A stretch of 64,000 nucleotides of DNA from Cryobacterium sp. Y29 (GTDB taxonomy: Bacteria; Actinomycetota; Actinomycetes; Actinomycetales; Microbacteriaceae): positions 176,229-240,228 of the forward strand of contig NZ_PJJN01000033.1 in assembly GCF_002929825.1 (NCBI RefSeq). Reading direction: 5' to 3'. Below, one piece after another: positions 53,369 to 61,509 of this stretch; the first letter of the stretch is position 1; the number at the start of each line of letters is the position of its first letter. The notes under the pieces were generated by a model. The model was not told the origin of the DNA. It did not search any database and saw nothing but the letters and a program-made list of their open reading frames with translations. The position numbers were made by a program, and so were the translations under genes.

Positions 53369-54832
53369 CTACCAGTTCGTGCGCGTGCGTTCCTGAGCCA
53401 CCACCTCGTCGCGGTCCACGAGACGCCGCAGACCGGCGAGCGGCTGGGCCATGCGGTGATTACCGCGAATGCGCGGCTCCACTCGATCCAGGAATGCCCA
53501 ATATCCGGCCGTGAACGGGCAGGCCTTTGGCCCTAGTCGAATTTTCGGATTAAACGGACAGCCCCCGCAGAAATCGGTCATCTTCGAGATGTAGGCGCCA
53601 CCGGCAGCGTATGGCTTCGTCGCGACAATGCCGCCGTCGGCGTGCTGCGACATGCCGACAACATTGGCCGGCATGACCCACGGTGTTCCGTCGACGAAGG
53701 CATTGATAAACCAATCCGACAGTGCTGATGGTTCGTAGCCTCGCTGCAACGACCAGTTGCCCAGAATCATGAGGCGCTGAATATGATGCGCATACCCGGT
53801 GCGGGAAACCTCATCGAGCACGTGGCTCAAGCACCGCGCTTCGACGGCGGCACCATTCAATTGCAGAAACGCCGGCGGAAGCGGCTCGTGGGCTCCAAGA
53901 AAATTGCTCTCCGCGACGTAGTTCTCGCCGAGGTGCCAGTACAGATGCCAGACCCAGTCCCGCCAGCCCATGATTTGGCGCACCACAGCCTCGGTGCTGG
54001 GCAGCGGAACCTGGCCGGAGTGGTACGCCGTGACGACCGCGTCGATGACTTCCTGCGGATGCAGGAGGCCCAGGTTGAGCGGGACGCTCAACCTGGAGTG
54101 GGCCATCGTGCTATCCCCGATCAGCGAGGCATCCTCGAAGGGCCCGAAGTTCGACAATCGCGTTTCGATGAAATCATCCAGCGCCGCGAGCGCTTCCGCG
54201 CGGGTGGCCGCGAATCGGCGCGGGCTATCTGCTCCGATCAGGTGCACTCGGCCTTCGGCGACGAGGCGGTCAAGGTCTCGCCGCACCTCCTCGTCGATGT
54301 CGTCTTCGACGGGAGCCCACGGGTCGGGCAGGCCGAGATTGGCCGCACGCTTCGGGGGCGGCTGTCGATTGTCGTGATCGAAGTTGAAGCGTCCACCCTC
54401 CGGCTCAGGACCACGCATAAGTGTGCCGGTGGTCGTGCGCACGTGGCGGTAGAACTGTTCCATCACGAGCCGGGATGCGGGCCGGCCGTCGGCCCAGCCG
54501 GCGAAGTCCTGCTCGCTCGTCACGAAGCCTCGACTCGGCAGAACGGATGCCCCCAGCTCGGCGACCAACGCGCGTGCACCCCACGAGGTGGGGTTGATCA
54601 CCTCGAGGTCACGACCAGCAAGCGCGTCGCGGTAGTGCTCCGCTCGCAGAAACTCGACGCGATCGCCCAGCTCGCGCGCGCGGTGGCGGAGTGCGCTGAG
54701 TATGAGGTGGGCTTTGGCCCGGTGGTACGTGCGTCGCCCCAGCACGGCCGTCGCCTCGACCAGCACAATCGGCCCACCGTCGTCGAAGTGTGGGCCGAGC
54801 TGGTCGGCAAACAGAAAGCGCGACAGGGACAT
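53369..54832 (-). CDS. Cryptochrome/photolyase-related protein, FeS type
   Basis: 487 residues from ATG 54832, with TAGAAT 7 bp upstream. It opens with SRFLFADQLGPHF, and VMEQFYRHVRTTTGTLM, PWAPV and the FAD-binding WVWHLYWHLGENY region fit the FeS bacterial cryptochrome/photolyase (PhrB-like) family. Cysteines suited to the [4Fe-4S] cluster lie in TDFCGGCPFNP and KACPFTAGYW plus one in EARCLSHVL. It likely repairs (6-4) photoproducts or signals light. Its 5' end is only 70 bp from the island's left att repeat. Confidence 0.88.
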   Translation of the reverse strand: MSLSRFLFADQLGPHFDDGGPIVLVEATAVLGRRTYHRAKAHLILSALRHRARELGDRVEFLRAEHYRDALAGRDLEVINPTSWGARALVAELGASVLPSRGFVTSEQDFAGWADGRPASRLVMEQFYRHVRTTTGTLMRGPEPEGGRFNFDHDNRQPPPKRAANLGLPDPWAPVEDDIDEEVRRDLDRLVAEGRVHLIGADSPRRFAATRAEALAALDDFIETRLSNFGPFEDASLIGDSTMAHSRLSVPLNLGLLHPQEVIDAVVTAYHSGQVPLPSTEAVVRQIMGWRDWVWHLYWHLGENYVAESNFLGAHEPLPPAFLQLNGAAVEARCLSHVLDEVSRTGYAHHIQRLMILGNWSLQRGYEPSALSDWFINAFVDGTPWVMPANVVGMSQHADGGIVATKPYAAGGAYISKMTDFCGGCPFNPKIRLGPKACPFTAGYWAFLDRVEPRIRGNHRMAQPLAGLRRLVDRDEVVAQERTRTNW

Positions 54833-54870
54833 GCTGCCGATTCTATCCCCGCCGCTAAAAGACACAAAAA

Positions 54871-54898
54871 ACCCCGCCCGGCAAATGTCGAACGGGGT
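54871..54898 (-). terminator. Displaced original terminator of tRNA-Arg
   Basis: ACCCCG (54871-54876) pairs with CGGGGT (54893-54898); on the minus strand TTTTTTGTGTC follows. It sits just outside the left att repeat, where the native end of the tRNA-Arg transcript would be before the island inserted. The functional tRNA now uses the island-borne terminator at 61250-61280. Confidence 0.65.
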
Positions 54899-54903
54899 CA
54901 AAA

Positions 54904-54942
54904 TGTGCGCCCAAAGGGATTCGAACCCCCAACCTTCTGATC
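54904..54942 (-). repeat. Left att repeat: displaced 3' end of tRNA-Arg
   Basis: 39 bp identical to 61285-61323 except at 54913 (A versus G). It equals the acceptor 3' strand, T-arm and part of the anticodon arm of tRNA-Arg, without the rest of the gene. This is the footprint of integrase-mediated insertion into the 3' half of the tRNA. Confidence 0.9.
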
Positions 54943-55459
54943 AAGGGTCGTGGTTTTCGCCACTATGCAGCGATCGTCATCAACCGCCATTTTATTCATC
55001 TGAACTGGTCTTTTCGTATTTTGACGGATTGAGGCCGGGACTGGTCCAAGGACGCAAAGTGGCGAACGCAATGTGGCGAATCGGATAGGTACGAGCAGCA
55101 AATCTCTTCACCCGCTTGTTACGCTCCCGGCCCCCGAAGCCGCCCGAGAAGATCTGACAACCCCGGAAAAGCCGGGCCCATGAAATCAGGGCTGGAAAGG
55201 AACTGATTTCGAGGGTGACAGCGCCGGTGTCACGATCCTTTGGTTCTCGGTGGCTTGCCCCTCCAGCTGAGCGGAATAGCCCATACCCGTTGCCCGTCAT
55301 CCGTCGCTGCAGGCGGCAACACGACGGCGTGATCGTCGCCGATCCGCGGGCCGCGCCCCACGCCCGGCAGGCTCGCAGGGCCGATCACATATTTCATTGC
55401 TGGGATCCTCAAACCTGTTTTCTCGCGCGTGCTCGCTTCCAGCTAGTAAAGGTCTTTAA
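54943..55459. other. Left end of the island, no gene supported
   Basis: 517 bp between the att repeat and the first cargo gene. It contains the two GTGGCGAA copies at 55059-55066 and 55073-55080. A 60-codon minus-strand ORF (55230-55412) is open but resembles nothing I know and has no clear ribosome site. Confidence 0.6.
55059..55080 (+). repeat. Putative integrase arm-type sites, left
   Basis: GTGGCGAA at 55059-55066 and 55073-55080, 14 bp apart in the same orientation. The same octamer recurs at 61207-61214 and, with one change, at 61220-61227, 13 bp apart and close to the right att. Paired direct repeats near both ends fit arm-binding sites of tyrosine integrases; this is inference. Confidence 0.45.
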
Positions 55460-56926
55460 ATGAGCGCATTGTTTCCTCCCAATCAAATGACAGAGATCAT
55501 TGATGAGTTGCGGTCCCTGCCTCAGGAGATGGGGTACGTCGAGTTCAAAGAAAACTTTTTCGATCCAGAGAAAATCGGTGAGTACATTTCTGCGCTGGCG
55601 AATTCTGCCGCGCTCATGGACAAGGATCACGCATTCGTGGTTTGGGGCATACGCGATAACGACCACGCTGTGGTGGGTACGAAATTTACTTTCCACACCA
55701 AGGCGAAGGGGAACGAAGACCTAGTTCCTTGGATCACTCGTCAGCTGCTTCCGCAGACGCACTTCGAGTTTTCAGAATTGCAGTACCAGGGCCAGCGCTT
55801 GGTTATTCTTTCAATTGCTGCAGCCGCTTTTCAGCCTATTCGCTTCGCCGGCAATGCATACATACGGATTGGTAGCTACACCAAGCTTCTCATCGGATAT
55901 CCGGACCACGAGCGCAGGCTGTGGCTCGCCTTCGACAAGAAGCCATTCGAGGCAGGCATCGCGCTAGACCGAGTCGAGGAGGCCGAATTCTTTCGACTGA
56001 TCGACGTTGCTGCGTATTTTGAGCTCACCGATCAGGTTCAGCCCGAATCCCGGCTCGCCACTCTTGAAGCATTCCTGAACGAGAAGCTTGTCTATAGGTC
56101 GCCGGGGAAAGGCTGGCGCATCAGTAACCTAGGAGCGATTCTTCTCGCCAAAAACCTGAACGATTTCCCGACCCTGACGCGAAAGGTTCCACGCGTCATC
56201 CTGTACGCAGGAACTAACAAATCTGCACCGGCGAGGGAACAAGTGGGCGTCCATGGCTACGCCGCTGGCTTCAGAGGGCTCCTCGCCTACGTTCGCGACG
56301 CCTTGCCCGCCCGCGAAGAATTCATTGACGGGGTTAGGCGCCTAGTTCCGATCCTCCCGGAGAAAGCTGTCCGCGAGTTAGTTGCCAACGCGTTGATCCA
56401 CCAGGACTTCTCAATCAAAGGAGCCGGTCCGCTCGTGGAAATTTTCACGGATCGGATTGAAGTTACGAATCCCGGCCGTCCGCTAATGGACCCATCGAGG
56501 CTGATTGACGCTGCTCCACAGTCTCGGAATGAGTCTCTCGCCTCACTTATGCGCCGGATGGGAATCTGCGAAGAGCGCGGCAGCGGCTGGGACCAGATTG
56601 CAACCTTAGTTGAGGCTTCCGAGCTCCCGGCGCCTCTGGTAGAAACCGAGAATGATTTCATGCGGGTGACCCTCTACGCGCACCGTGCACTCAAGGACCT
56701 CTCTAAGGAGGAACGGGTCCGGGCCATCTACTTTCACGCCTGTTTGCAGCACGTCCAACGACAGCGAACGACAAACGCCAGCTTGAGAACCCGATTTCGT
56801 ATCGCCGAGAAGAACAAAGCGATCGTCTCTCGGCTCATTAAAGACGCGGTCGATGCGGGCGTAATTCATGTACTCGATCCGACCGTTGGAGCACGAGCCA
56901 TGTCTTACGTTCCGTTCTGGGTTTAG
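55460..56926 (+). CDS. AlbA_2/Schlafen-like domain protein with ATPase-type C-terminal half
   Basis: 488 residues, ATG with AAAGG 7 bp upstream. An N-terminal AlbA_2 (Schlafen/AAA_4) domain is indicated by YVEFKENFFDPEKIGEYISALANSAAL and VVWGIRDNDHAVVGT. The middle and C-terminal part (AVRELVANALIHQDFSIKGAGP, then VEIFTDRIEVTNPGRP and MGICEERGSGWDQ) matches the GHKL-like ATPase domain found in these proteins, and a possible winged helix ends it. Such proteins are common on islands and prophages and are taken to be DNA-binding regulators; a defence role is possible but unproven. Lower GC than the flanks. Confidence 0.82.
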   Translation: MSALFPPNQMTEIIDELRSLPQEMGYVEFKENFFDPEKIGEYISALANSAALMDKDHAFVVWGIRDNDHAVVGTKFTFHTKAKGNEDLVPWITRQLLPQTHFEFSELQYQGQRLVILSIAAAAFQPIRFAGNAYIRIGSYTKLLIGYPDHERRLWLAFDKKPFEAGIALDRVEEAEFFRLIDVAAYFELTDQVQPESRLATLEAFLNEKLVYRSPGKGWRISNLGAILLAKNLNDFPTLTRKVPRVILYAGTNKSAPAREQVGVHGYAAGFRGLLAYVRDALPAREEFIDGVRRLVPILPEKAVRELVANALIHQDFSIKGAGPLVEIFTDRIEVTNPGRPLMDPSRLIDAAPQSRNESLASLMRRMGICEERGSGWDQIATLVEASELPAPLVETENDFMRVTLYAHRALKDLSKEERVRAIYFHACLQHVQRQRTTNASLRTRFRIAEKNKAIVSRLIKDAVDAGVIHVLDPTVGARAMSYVPFWV

Positions 56927-57170
56927 CACTCGGTTGTTTCGTTGACCGTTGGTTGATGAAATTGCGTCGCCAGCATGTTGAGCGACCCGACAGGCCCGGA
57001 AACACGGGGGACTCCAGCAATCCATTTGTTGATCGCACCATGTGAGCGGGCGCAGCTTGGGCCGTTCAGGCTTCCAGATCAGGAGAGTGCCCCAGCGCAG
57101 CTATCACAGAGTCCGCACGCCTAGGGAGCGCCGGAAGGGCACCCGACCTTCCGGCCACCGTAGCCGAAGC

Positions 57171-57722
57171 CTAATCGGCGAATGCGCGGTAGACAGAGGC
57201 GCGACTTACGCCAAGCTCTGCGGCGATCGCCTGGGCTCCGAGTCCTTTCAGGCGGAGCGATTTCGCGAATTCGATCTTCGCCGGCGATAGAGCCCGCGGA
57301 CGACCACCGACACGTCCGCGCGCCCGCGCCGCAGCGAGGCCAGCGACGGTTCGCTCCCGGATAGTGCCGCGCTCGAGCTCAGCGAACGCCCTTACGACAG
57401 TGATCATGGCGCGACCCATCGATCCTGTACTGTCGAGGCCTTCGGTCAGTGAACGGAAGCCGACTCCGCGATCGGCAAGAAGAGCCAGCAGCGTCAGCGT
57501 GTGCCGCGTGTTTCGGCCGAGGCGATCCAGCTTCCAGACGACCACGACATCGCCATCTCGGACATTTTCGAGCATCGCGTCGAGCTGAGGTCGGCTGGCA
57601 AGCGAACCAGACACTCCGAGGTCGGAATACAACTTCGTGACACCAGCCGCGGAAAGCGCATCAGCTTGCAAAGCCGGCGTTTGTTCGGTCGTGCTGACTC
57701 TGATGTAACCGATATTCGCCAC
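57171..57722 (-). CDS. Serine recombinase (resolvase/invertase family)
   Basis: 183 residues from GTG 57722 with GGAG 6 bp upstream; the frame extends to 57776 without a site. Catalytic Ser lies in IGYIRVSTTEQT, then DVVVVWKLDRLGRNTRHTL (Arg residues) and ELERGTIRERTVAGLAAARARGR (E helix). The C-terminal HTH is LGAQAIAAELGVSRASVYRAFAD. It is the Tn3-resolvase/DNA-invertase size class. No inverted segment with matching sites was found, so it may be a passenger of a lost transposon. Confidence 0.9.
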   Translation of the reverse strand: MANIGYIRVSTTEQTPALQADALSAAGVTKLYSDLGVSGSLASRPQLDAMLENVRDGDVVVVWKLDRLGRNTRHTLTLLALLADRGVGFRSLTEGLDSTGSMGRAMITVVRAFAELERGTIRERTVAGLAAARARGRVGGRPRALSPAKIEFAKSLRLKGLGAQAIAAELGVSRASVYRAFAD

Positions 57723-57964
57723 TAGATGCTCCAGAAACGTTGACCGCGAGTTTTGAGACGAAGGGGTTTCGTTCACGGGTTCTGAAACAGCATGCGCGGC
57801 AGATCAGGCATCAACCGCAGCGCTTTCGGAATCCACCGAATTTGGGACGCGCGCCAGGACGTCTGAGGCCCCGGGATTCGTTCGATTGCTATGTAGTTAT
57901 GCACTTCTCTGCAGAGGAGTACGATCCTTCAAACATTGGCAAGAGTTAGCCAACGGAGGTTAAC

Positions 57965-58954
57965 GTGACGTACAGTCGTGGCGCGGTAGTCTCCAGTGTC
58001 TTAGCTGTGTTGGCCACCGTCGCCGTGGCGGCCGTAGGCTTATGGTTCGCGGCAATTGGTACCGCCGTGGCCACCGTCGATCCGCCGTTCAACCAAGGGT
58101 ATGAGATCGACATCGCAACTATGGACGACGGCGATCCGAACACAGGCGACGTCGGGACAATTTCCGTAACTTTCTATTGGTTGATGGCGTCCAACGGTCG
58201 AGTTGAGGTTTCGGCCCGGTCTGTCGATGAATCCGTCGAAGCTGCCACCCCGACTTTCTTTATCTTCTTGTATTGCGGCGCCCGGCTCCGGCCGATGGCG
58301 AACATGGAATCCAAGACGGATGGAACGGGCATCCAGAAGGTAACGGAGTCCGGCGATGAGGCGGCCTGTAAAAGGAACGAACGGCAAGATCCCTTGGTCG
58401 ATTCGCGGGCCTATCAAGTCATCGAGATCCGCGGTGACGCGCAATTCGAGGGAATGCCACTTGGCCTATGGACGAATGCTCGCGGAGGACAGCGGATCGC
58501 TAGAACGCCGTCCATTGGATGGGAGGGGGCCCACGGCGGTCTCGACGAAGTGTCCCCAACGTCTACGGCGACGATGATTCTGACCAGCACCACCACAGAG
58601 TCGCTCGGCAGCGTTGCTCCTGCGGAACTCTCTGATGGGGAGGTCGTGTACGACTCCGGAGAACGTCTCTTCGGACCCAACGAGACCGTCGAATTTGCTG
58701 CAGTACAGTGGGCATCCAAGCCTAGACCTGATGGCCCTCGAACGCAGGACCTTCGTTCAGGCATCGCCCGGTGGACGCAAATCAAAGGACAGCAACAGGC
58801 GCAGATGTTTACCCTCTTGGCGGGCGTCCTCCTCGGCGTTGCCGCCTCAGCAATCGTTGAAGGGCTAATTTCTATAGCCCGCAGCAATCTGACGGGTGGG
58901 TTGAAGCCGATTGCGCAGGCAAAACGATCGCAAGCGGTGAAGTGGACAAAGTAA
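57965..58954 (+). CDS. Unknown membrane protein with N- and C-terminal anchors
   Basis: 329 residues, GTG start with a strong GGAGG 5 bp upstream. One hydrophobic helix at residues 8-35 and one near residues 280-300 (FTLLAGVLLGVAASAIVEGL) enclose a soluble part of about 240 residues, rich in Ser/Thr/Glu, with two Cys, probably outside the cell. A short basic tail ends it. No family recognised. It is island cargo with less biased codon use than the chromosome. Confidence 0.6.
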   Translation: MTYSRGAVVSSVLAVLATVAVAAVGLWFAAIGTAVATVDPPFNQGYEIDIATMDDGDPNTGDVGTISVTFYWLMASNGRVEVSARSVDESVEAATPTFFIFLYCGARLRPMANMESKTDGTGIQKVTESGDEAACKRNERQDPLVDSRAYQVIEIRGDAQFEGMPLGLWTNARGGQRIARTPSIGWEGAHGGLDEVSPTSTATMILTSTTTESLGSVAPAELSDGEVVYDSGERLFGPNETVEFAAVQWASKPRPDGPRTQDLRSGIARWTQIKGQQQAQMFTLLAGVLLGVAASAIVEGLISIARSNLTGGLKPIAQAKRSQAVKWTK

Positions 58955-59212
58955 GCAAAGGGCCAGGGATAAGGCGTTGCCAATTAGATGCCACAGCAAA
59001 CTGCACTACGGGAAACCTTTCTGGGCCGCCATGTCCTACCAAAGCTCGAGTCGACGACTCTCAGATGATGCCTGAGCGCCTGTCACTAAGCCTGAATCCA
59101 CCGGTCGGCCTCTGATCGGATCCTGATTTCGGTTCGGCGATCTTTCGGAGTTTCGGGCGTGGGTGTGGTCCGGGTCTCGCAGCCCGGGTGTTCCACTGGT
59201 GCTCCTGTTGAG

Positions 59213-59235
59213 GGGCTCTTCGCAATTGAGGGTGT
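59213..59235 (+). repeat. Left terminal inverted repeat of an ISL3-type IS (remnant)
   Basis: GGGGCTCTTCGCAATTGAGGG resembles the ISL3-family terminus (GGCTCTTC start) and lies 98 bp upstream of the transposase remnant start. No matching right end was found, which fits a 3' deletion. Confidence 0.45.
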
Positions 59236-59332
59236 AATTGAGGTCGGCGAAAGGGGCGCATCGCTGAGCGGAAGGAGGTCGAGGCCTTCGCATGATGGAA
59301 GTTCCAACCGTGCCCATCAGGAAGACCTCGAC

Positions 59333-59967
59333 ATGTCCAAGACCACTTGTGCGAACCCTGATCTGGCCACCTTTTGCCGCCTGGACGAGCTCGGCCTGCG
59401 CGCCGTCGGGCAGCACCTCGACCGCGGTCGTGCGGTGCTTGAGCGTCGCGTCGTCGAGTATGACGATTGGTGCCACCACTGTGGCTGCCAGGGCGTGCCA
59501 CGAGACACCGTCATTCGGCGCCTCGCCCACGAGCCGTTGGGGTGGCGGCGACGACACTGCTCGTGCGCGTGCGCCGCTATCTGTGCACCGGGTGCGGGCG
59601 AACATGGCGGCAGGACACCGGGAAAGCGGCCCTCCGAAGGCCAAGATTTCGAGCTGCGGACTGCGGTGGGCGTTGGCTGGAATCGTCGTCGGTCATCTCT
59701 CTGTCAGCCGGGTCGCGGCCGGTCTCGCGGTCGCCTGGCACGCCGCGAACAGCGCTGTGCTGGCCGAGGGGAAACGGTTCCTGATCAATGACCCGGCACG
59801 GTTTGAGAACGTCACGGTCATCGGCGTCGACGGGCACATCTGGCGCCACACTCGCAAAGGCGACCAGTTCGTCACCGTGATCATCTACCTCACCCCTGTC
59901 CGCACCGAGACCGGGCCGTCACGGCTGCTGGACAGAAGTGGAAAGACCGCATCGACGTCGTCGCGAT
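59333..59967 (+). pseudogene. ISL3-family transposase remnant
   Basis: From ATG 59333 the frame gives LDELGLRAVGQHLDRGRAV and the zinc-finger CHHCGCQG, followed by RRLAHEPLGW. The reading then shifts near 59545 to RRYLCTGCGRTWRQDTGK and near 59630 to LRWALAGIVVGHLSVSRVA, with VIGVDGHIWRHTRKGDQFVTVI carrying the first catalytic Asp. At about 59935 a deletion joins LLD to KDRIDVVAMD, and IS homology ends near 59967. Two frameshifts plus the deletion make it inactive. Confidence 0.8.
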
Positions 59968-61230
59968 GGACCGCTCGGCGGCACGCCCTTTGGCAAAATA
60001 TCTACTCGACCGCTCCCGAACGGAAATGTTCAAGCGAAGGCTCGCATTCGTTTCGAGATCGGCGGAAAACTGTATTCGTTCACAGCTCAAGGAGCTGACG
60101 ACGACTTCGCGATAGCTGCCCTGAAAGCAAAATTGCTCACCGCGACAGAGCCGGTACGCAAGCGCAGACCCATTAAAGATGTCGATGGTGTGACAATTCG
60201 ACCGGAGTTCACCACGGCCATCGAGAAGATTGAGTCTGAAACTCTAGTTAGGGATGCCATCGCGTTGTGGTTGCGGTCAATCGATGGCGACCCGCTACGC
60301 CGGGCACAGACTCGGGATGCGTATCGTCAAACTGCGAGGCAGTCACTTCTACTTAAATATGGCAACACCGAGGTCGGTAACCTCGATGCGGGCCGACTCA
60401 AGCGCTACTTCACGACGCTCGCTCAAACCCAGCCGTCCTTGGCTCGCCGAGCAAGATGGATGCTTCAGCAAGTGCTCGCGGACGCCGTGCTGGACAAGGC
60501 GCTCCCACACAACTTGGTGATGGATACCCCCAAAGTGAAGCGACCCGAGCACGAACAACCTGAAGTTCTCAGCATTGAGGACTTTCAGCAGATGAGGCAG
60601 TTGATAGTTGGCTGGCGCACGGCCCGCGCCGGCCTCGGTGGCGCACAACGAGACCGTTCTTTTGTACTTACGGACGTCGTTGAAATTCTGGGCGGGACTG
60701 CGCTACGAATCAACGAGCTCCTGGGGCTGCGGCACTCCGACGTCGATTACGAGCAGGGAACGGTCGCCGTGTGTGGAACCCTCGTCGAACTGGACGGACT
60801 CGGCCTTAAATTCCAGCCTCGGACCAAGCCCCCCGCGGGCATGCGCACAATCACCTTGCCTCGTTTCGCCCTCGACGCACTCCAGCGGCAGGCGAAACTC
60901 AACGGACACGCGGAATACATCTTTTCTACCGGGACCGGAAACTTCGTGAACTCACACAATATCGCCCGGTCATGGCGCGCAGCCCGCACCGATTCCCCAC
61001 TCGTCTGGGCAGAGATGAAGTCCCTCCGCGCGTCCGTCGCGACCTGGATCGAGAACGAATCAGGCCTTGCTGCCGCGTCAGCGCAGCTCGGGCATGCGGT
61101 CGCAGTAGTTGGCGGCTCGAAGGTCACCGCGAAGTACTACATCGGCAAGAAGGGCCGCAAAATTGTCAACAACTCAGGGATACTTGGCGACCTTGTCGGA
61201 CCCAATGTGGCGAATGAAAGTGGCGACTGA
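59938..61230 (+). CDS. Tyrosine integrase, 5' end fused to IS remnant
   Basis: 430 residues from GTG 59938. True integrase homology begins near residue 17 (FGKISTRPLPNGNVQAKARIRFE, arm-binding domain). The core-binding domain is around residues 100-180. The catalytic domain shows Arg in GTALRINELLGLRHSD, Arg in KSLRASVATWIE (the usual His of HxxR is Lys), His in AQLGHA and the nucleophile Tyr in KYYIGK. The first residues are read out of the decayed transposase, so the native start and promoter are gone. It ends 57 bp from tRNA-Arg, as expected for the island's integrase. Confidence 0.85.
   Translation: MERPHRRRRDGPLGGTPFGKISTRPLPNGNVQAKARIRFEIGGKLYSFTAQGADDDFAIAALKAKLLTATEPVRKRRPIKDVDGVTIRPEFTTAIEKIESETLVRDAIALWLRSIDGDPLRRAQTRDAYRQTARQSLLLKYGNTEVGNLDAGRLKRYFTTLAQTQPSLARRARWMLQQVLADAVLDKALPHNLVMDTPKVKRPEHEQPEVLSIEDFQQMRQLIVGWRTARAGLGGAQRDRSFVLTDVVEILGGTALRINELLGLRHSDVDYEQGTVAVCGTLVELDGLGLKFQPRTKPPAGMRTITLPRFALDALQRQAKLNGHAEYIFSTGTGNFVNSHNIARSWRAARTDSPLVWAEMKSLRASVATWIENESGLAAASAQLGHAVAVVGGSKVTAKYYIGKKGRKIVNNSGILGDLVGPNVANESGD
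61207..61227 (+). repeat. Putative integrase arm-type sites, right
   Basis: GTGGCGAA at 61207-61214 and GTGGCGAC at 61220-61227, overlapping the integrase 3' end, match the pair at 55059-55080 at the other end of the island. Confidence 0.4.
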
Positions 61231-61249
61231 ATTTTCGGGACAAACAACA

Positions 61250-61280
61250 AACCCCCGCAATCCCAATGATTGCGGGGGTT
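61250..61280 (-). terminator. Terminator of tRNA-Arg
   Basis: AACCCCCGCAAT (61250-61261) pairs perfectly with ATTGCGGGGGTT (61269-61280). On the minus strand the stem runs into TTTGTTGTTTG. It also faces the integrase 3' end on the plus strand, so it may stop both. Confidence 0.85.
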
Positions 61281-61284
61281 TTCT

Positions 61285-61323
61285 TGTGCGCCCGAAGGGA
61301 TTCGAACCCCCAACCTTCTGATC
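61285..61323 (-). repeat. Right att repeat within tRNA-Arg
   Basis: 39 bp, identical to 54904-54942 except at 61294 (G). It forms the 3' part of the functional tRNA. G at this site gives a C-G pair at position 7-66, where the displaced copy would give a G-U pair. Confidence 0.9.
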
Positions 61324-61359
61324 CGTAGTCAGATGCTCTATCCGTTGAGCTACGAGCGC
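61287..61359 (-). tRNA. tRNA-Arg (ACG)
   Basis: A 73-nt cloverleaf on the minus strand: acceptor GCGCUCG with CGGGCGC, D-arm GCUCAACGGAUAGAGC, anticodon loop CUACGGA giving ACG (inosine after TadA), T-arm GGGGG-UUCGAAU-CCCUU type. CCA is not encoded. It is the integration target of the island on its left. Confidence 0.93.
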
Positions 61360-61509
61360 ATGTGAATCTCCCGAGCTGTTACTCCCGGAGACAACTTGAA
61401 AACTATACCAGCTATCTGGAGTGCTCCGTGCCCCTGCGGGGTACACCGCGCCCGGTTCAGCAGAAATCAACCCCTTTTCTCGTTTTTCAGCCAGTGCTTT
61501 ACTAACTGG

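Larger units (their letters stand above)
54904..61323. mobile_element. Integrative element in tRNA-Arg, about 6.4 kb
   Basis: Bounded by the 39-bp direct repeats, with a tyrosine integrase next to the intact tRNA gene. Cargo: an AlbA_2/Schlafen-like protein, a serine resolvase, an unknown membrane protein and an ISL3 remnant. Several interior genes are visibly AT-richer than the flanks. Copies of GTGGCGAA inside both ends may be integrase arm sites. No replication, conjugation or capsid gene is present, so it is a small island that may rely on a helper or be immobile now. Confidence 0.88.

Noticed and set aside
55230..55412. 60-codon minus-strand ORF in the island left end
   Set aside because: No ribosome site, no recognisable motif and length within chance for this composition.
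57740..57949. Plus-strand 69-codon ORF between the resolvase and the membrane-protein gene
   Set aside because: Overlaps the resolvase 5' region, no ribosome site, and composition does not look coding.
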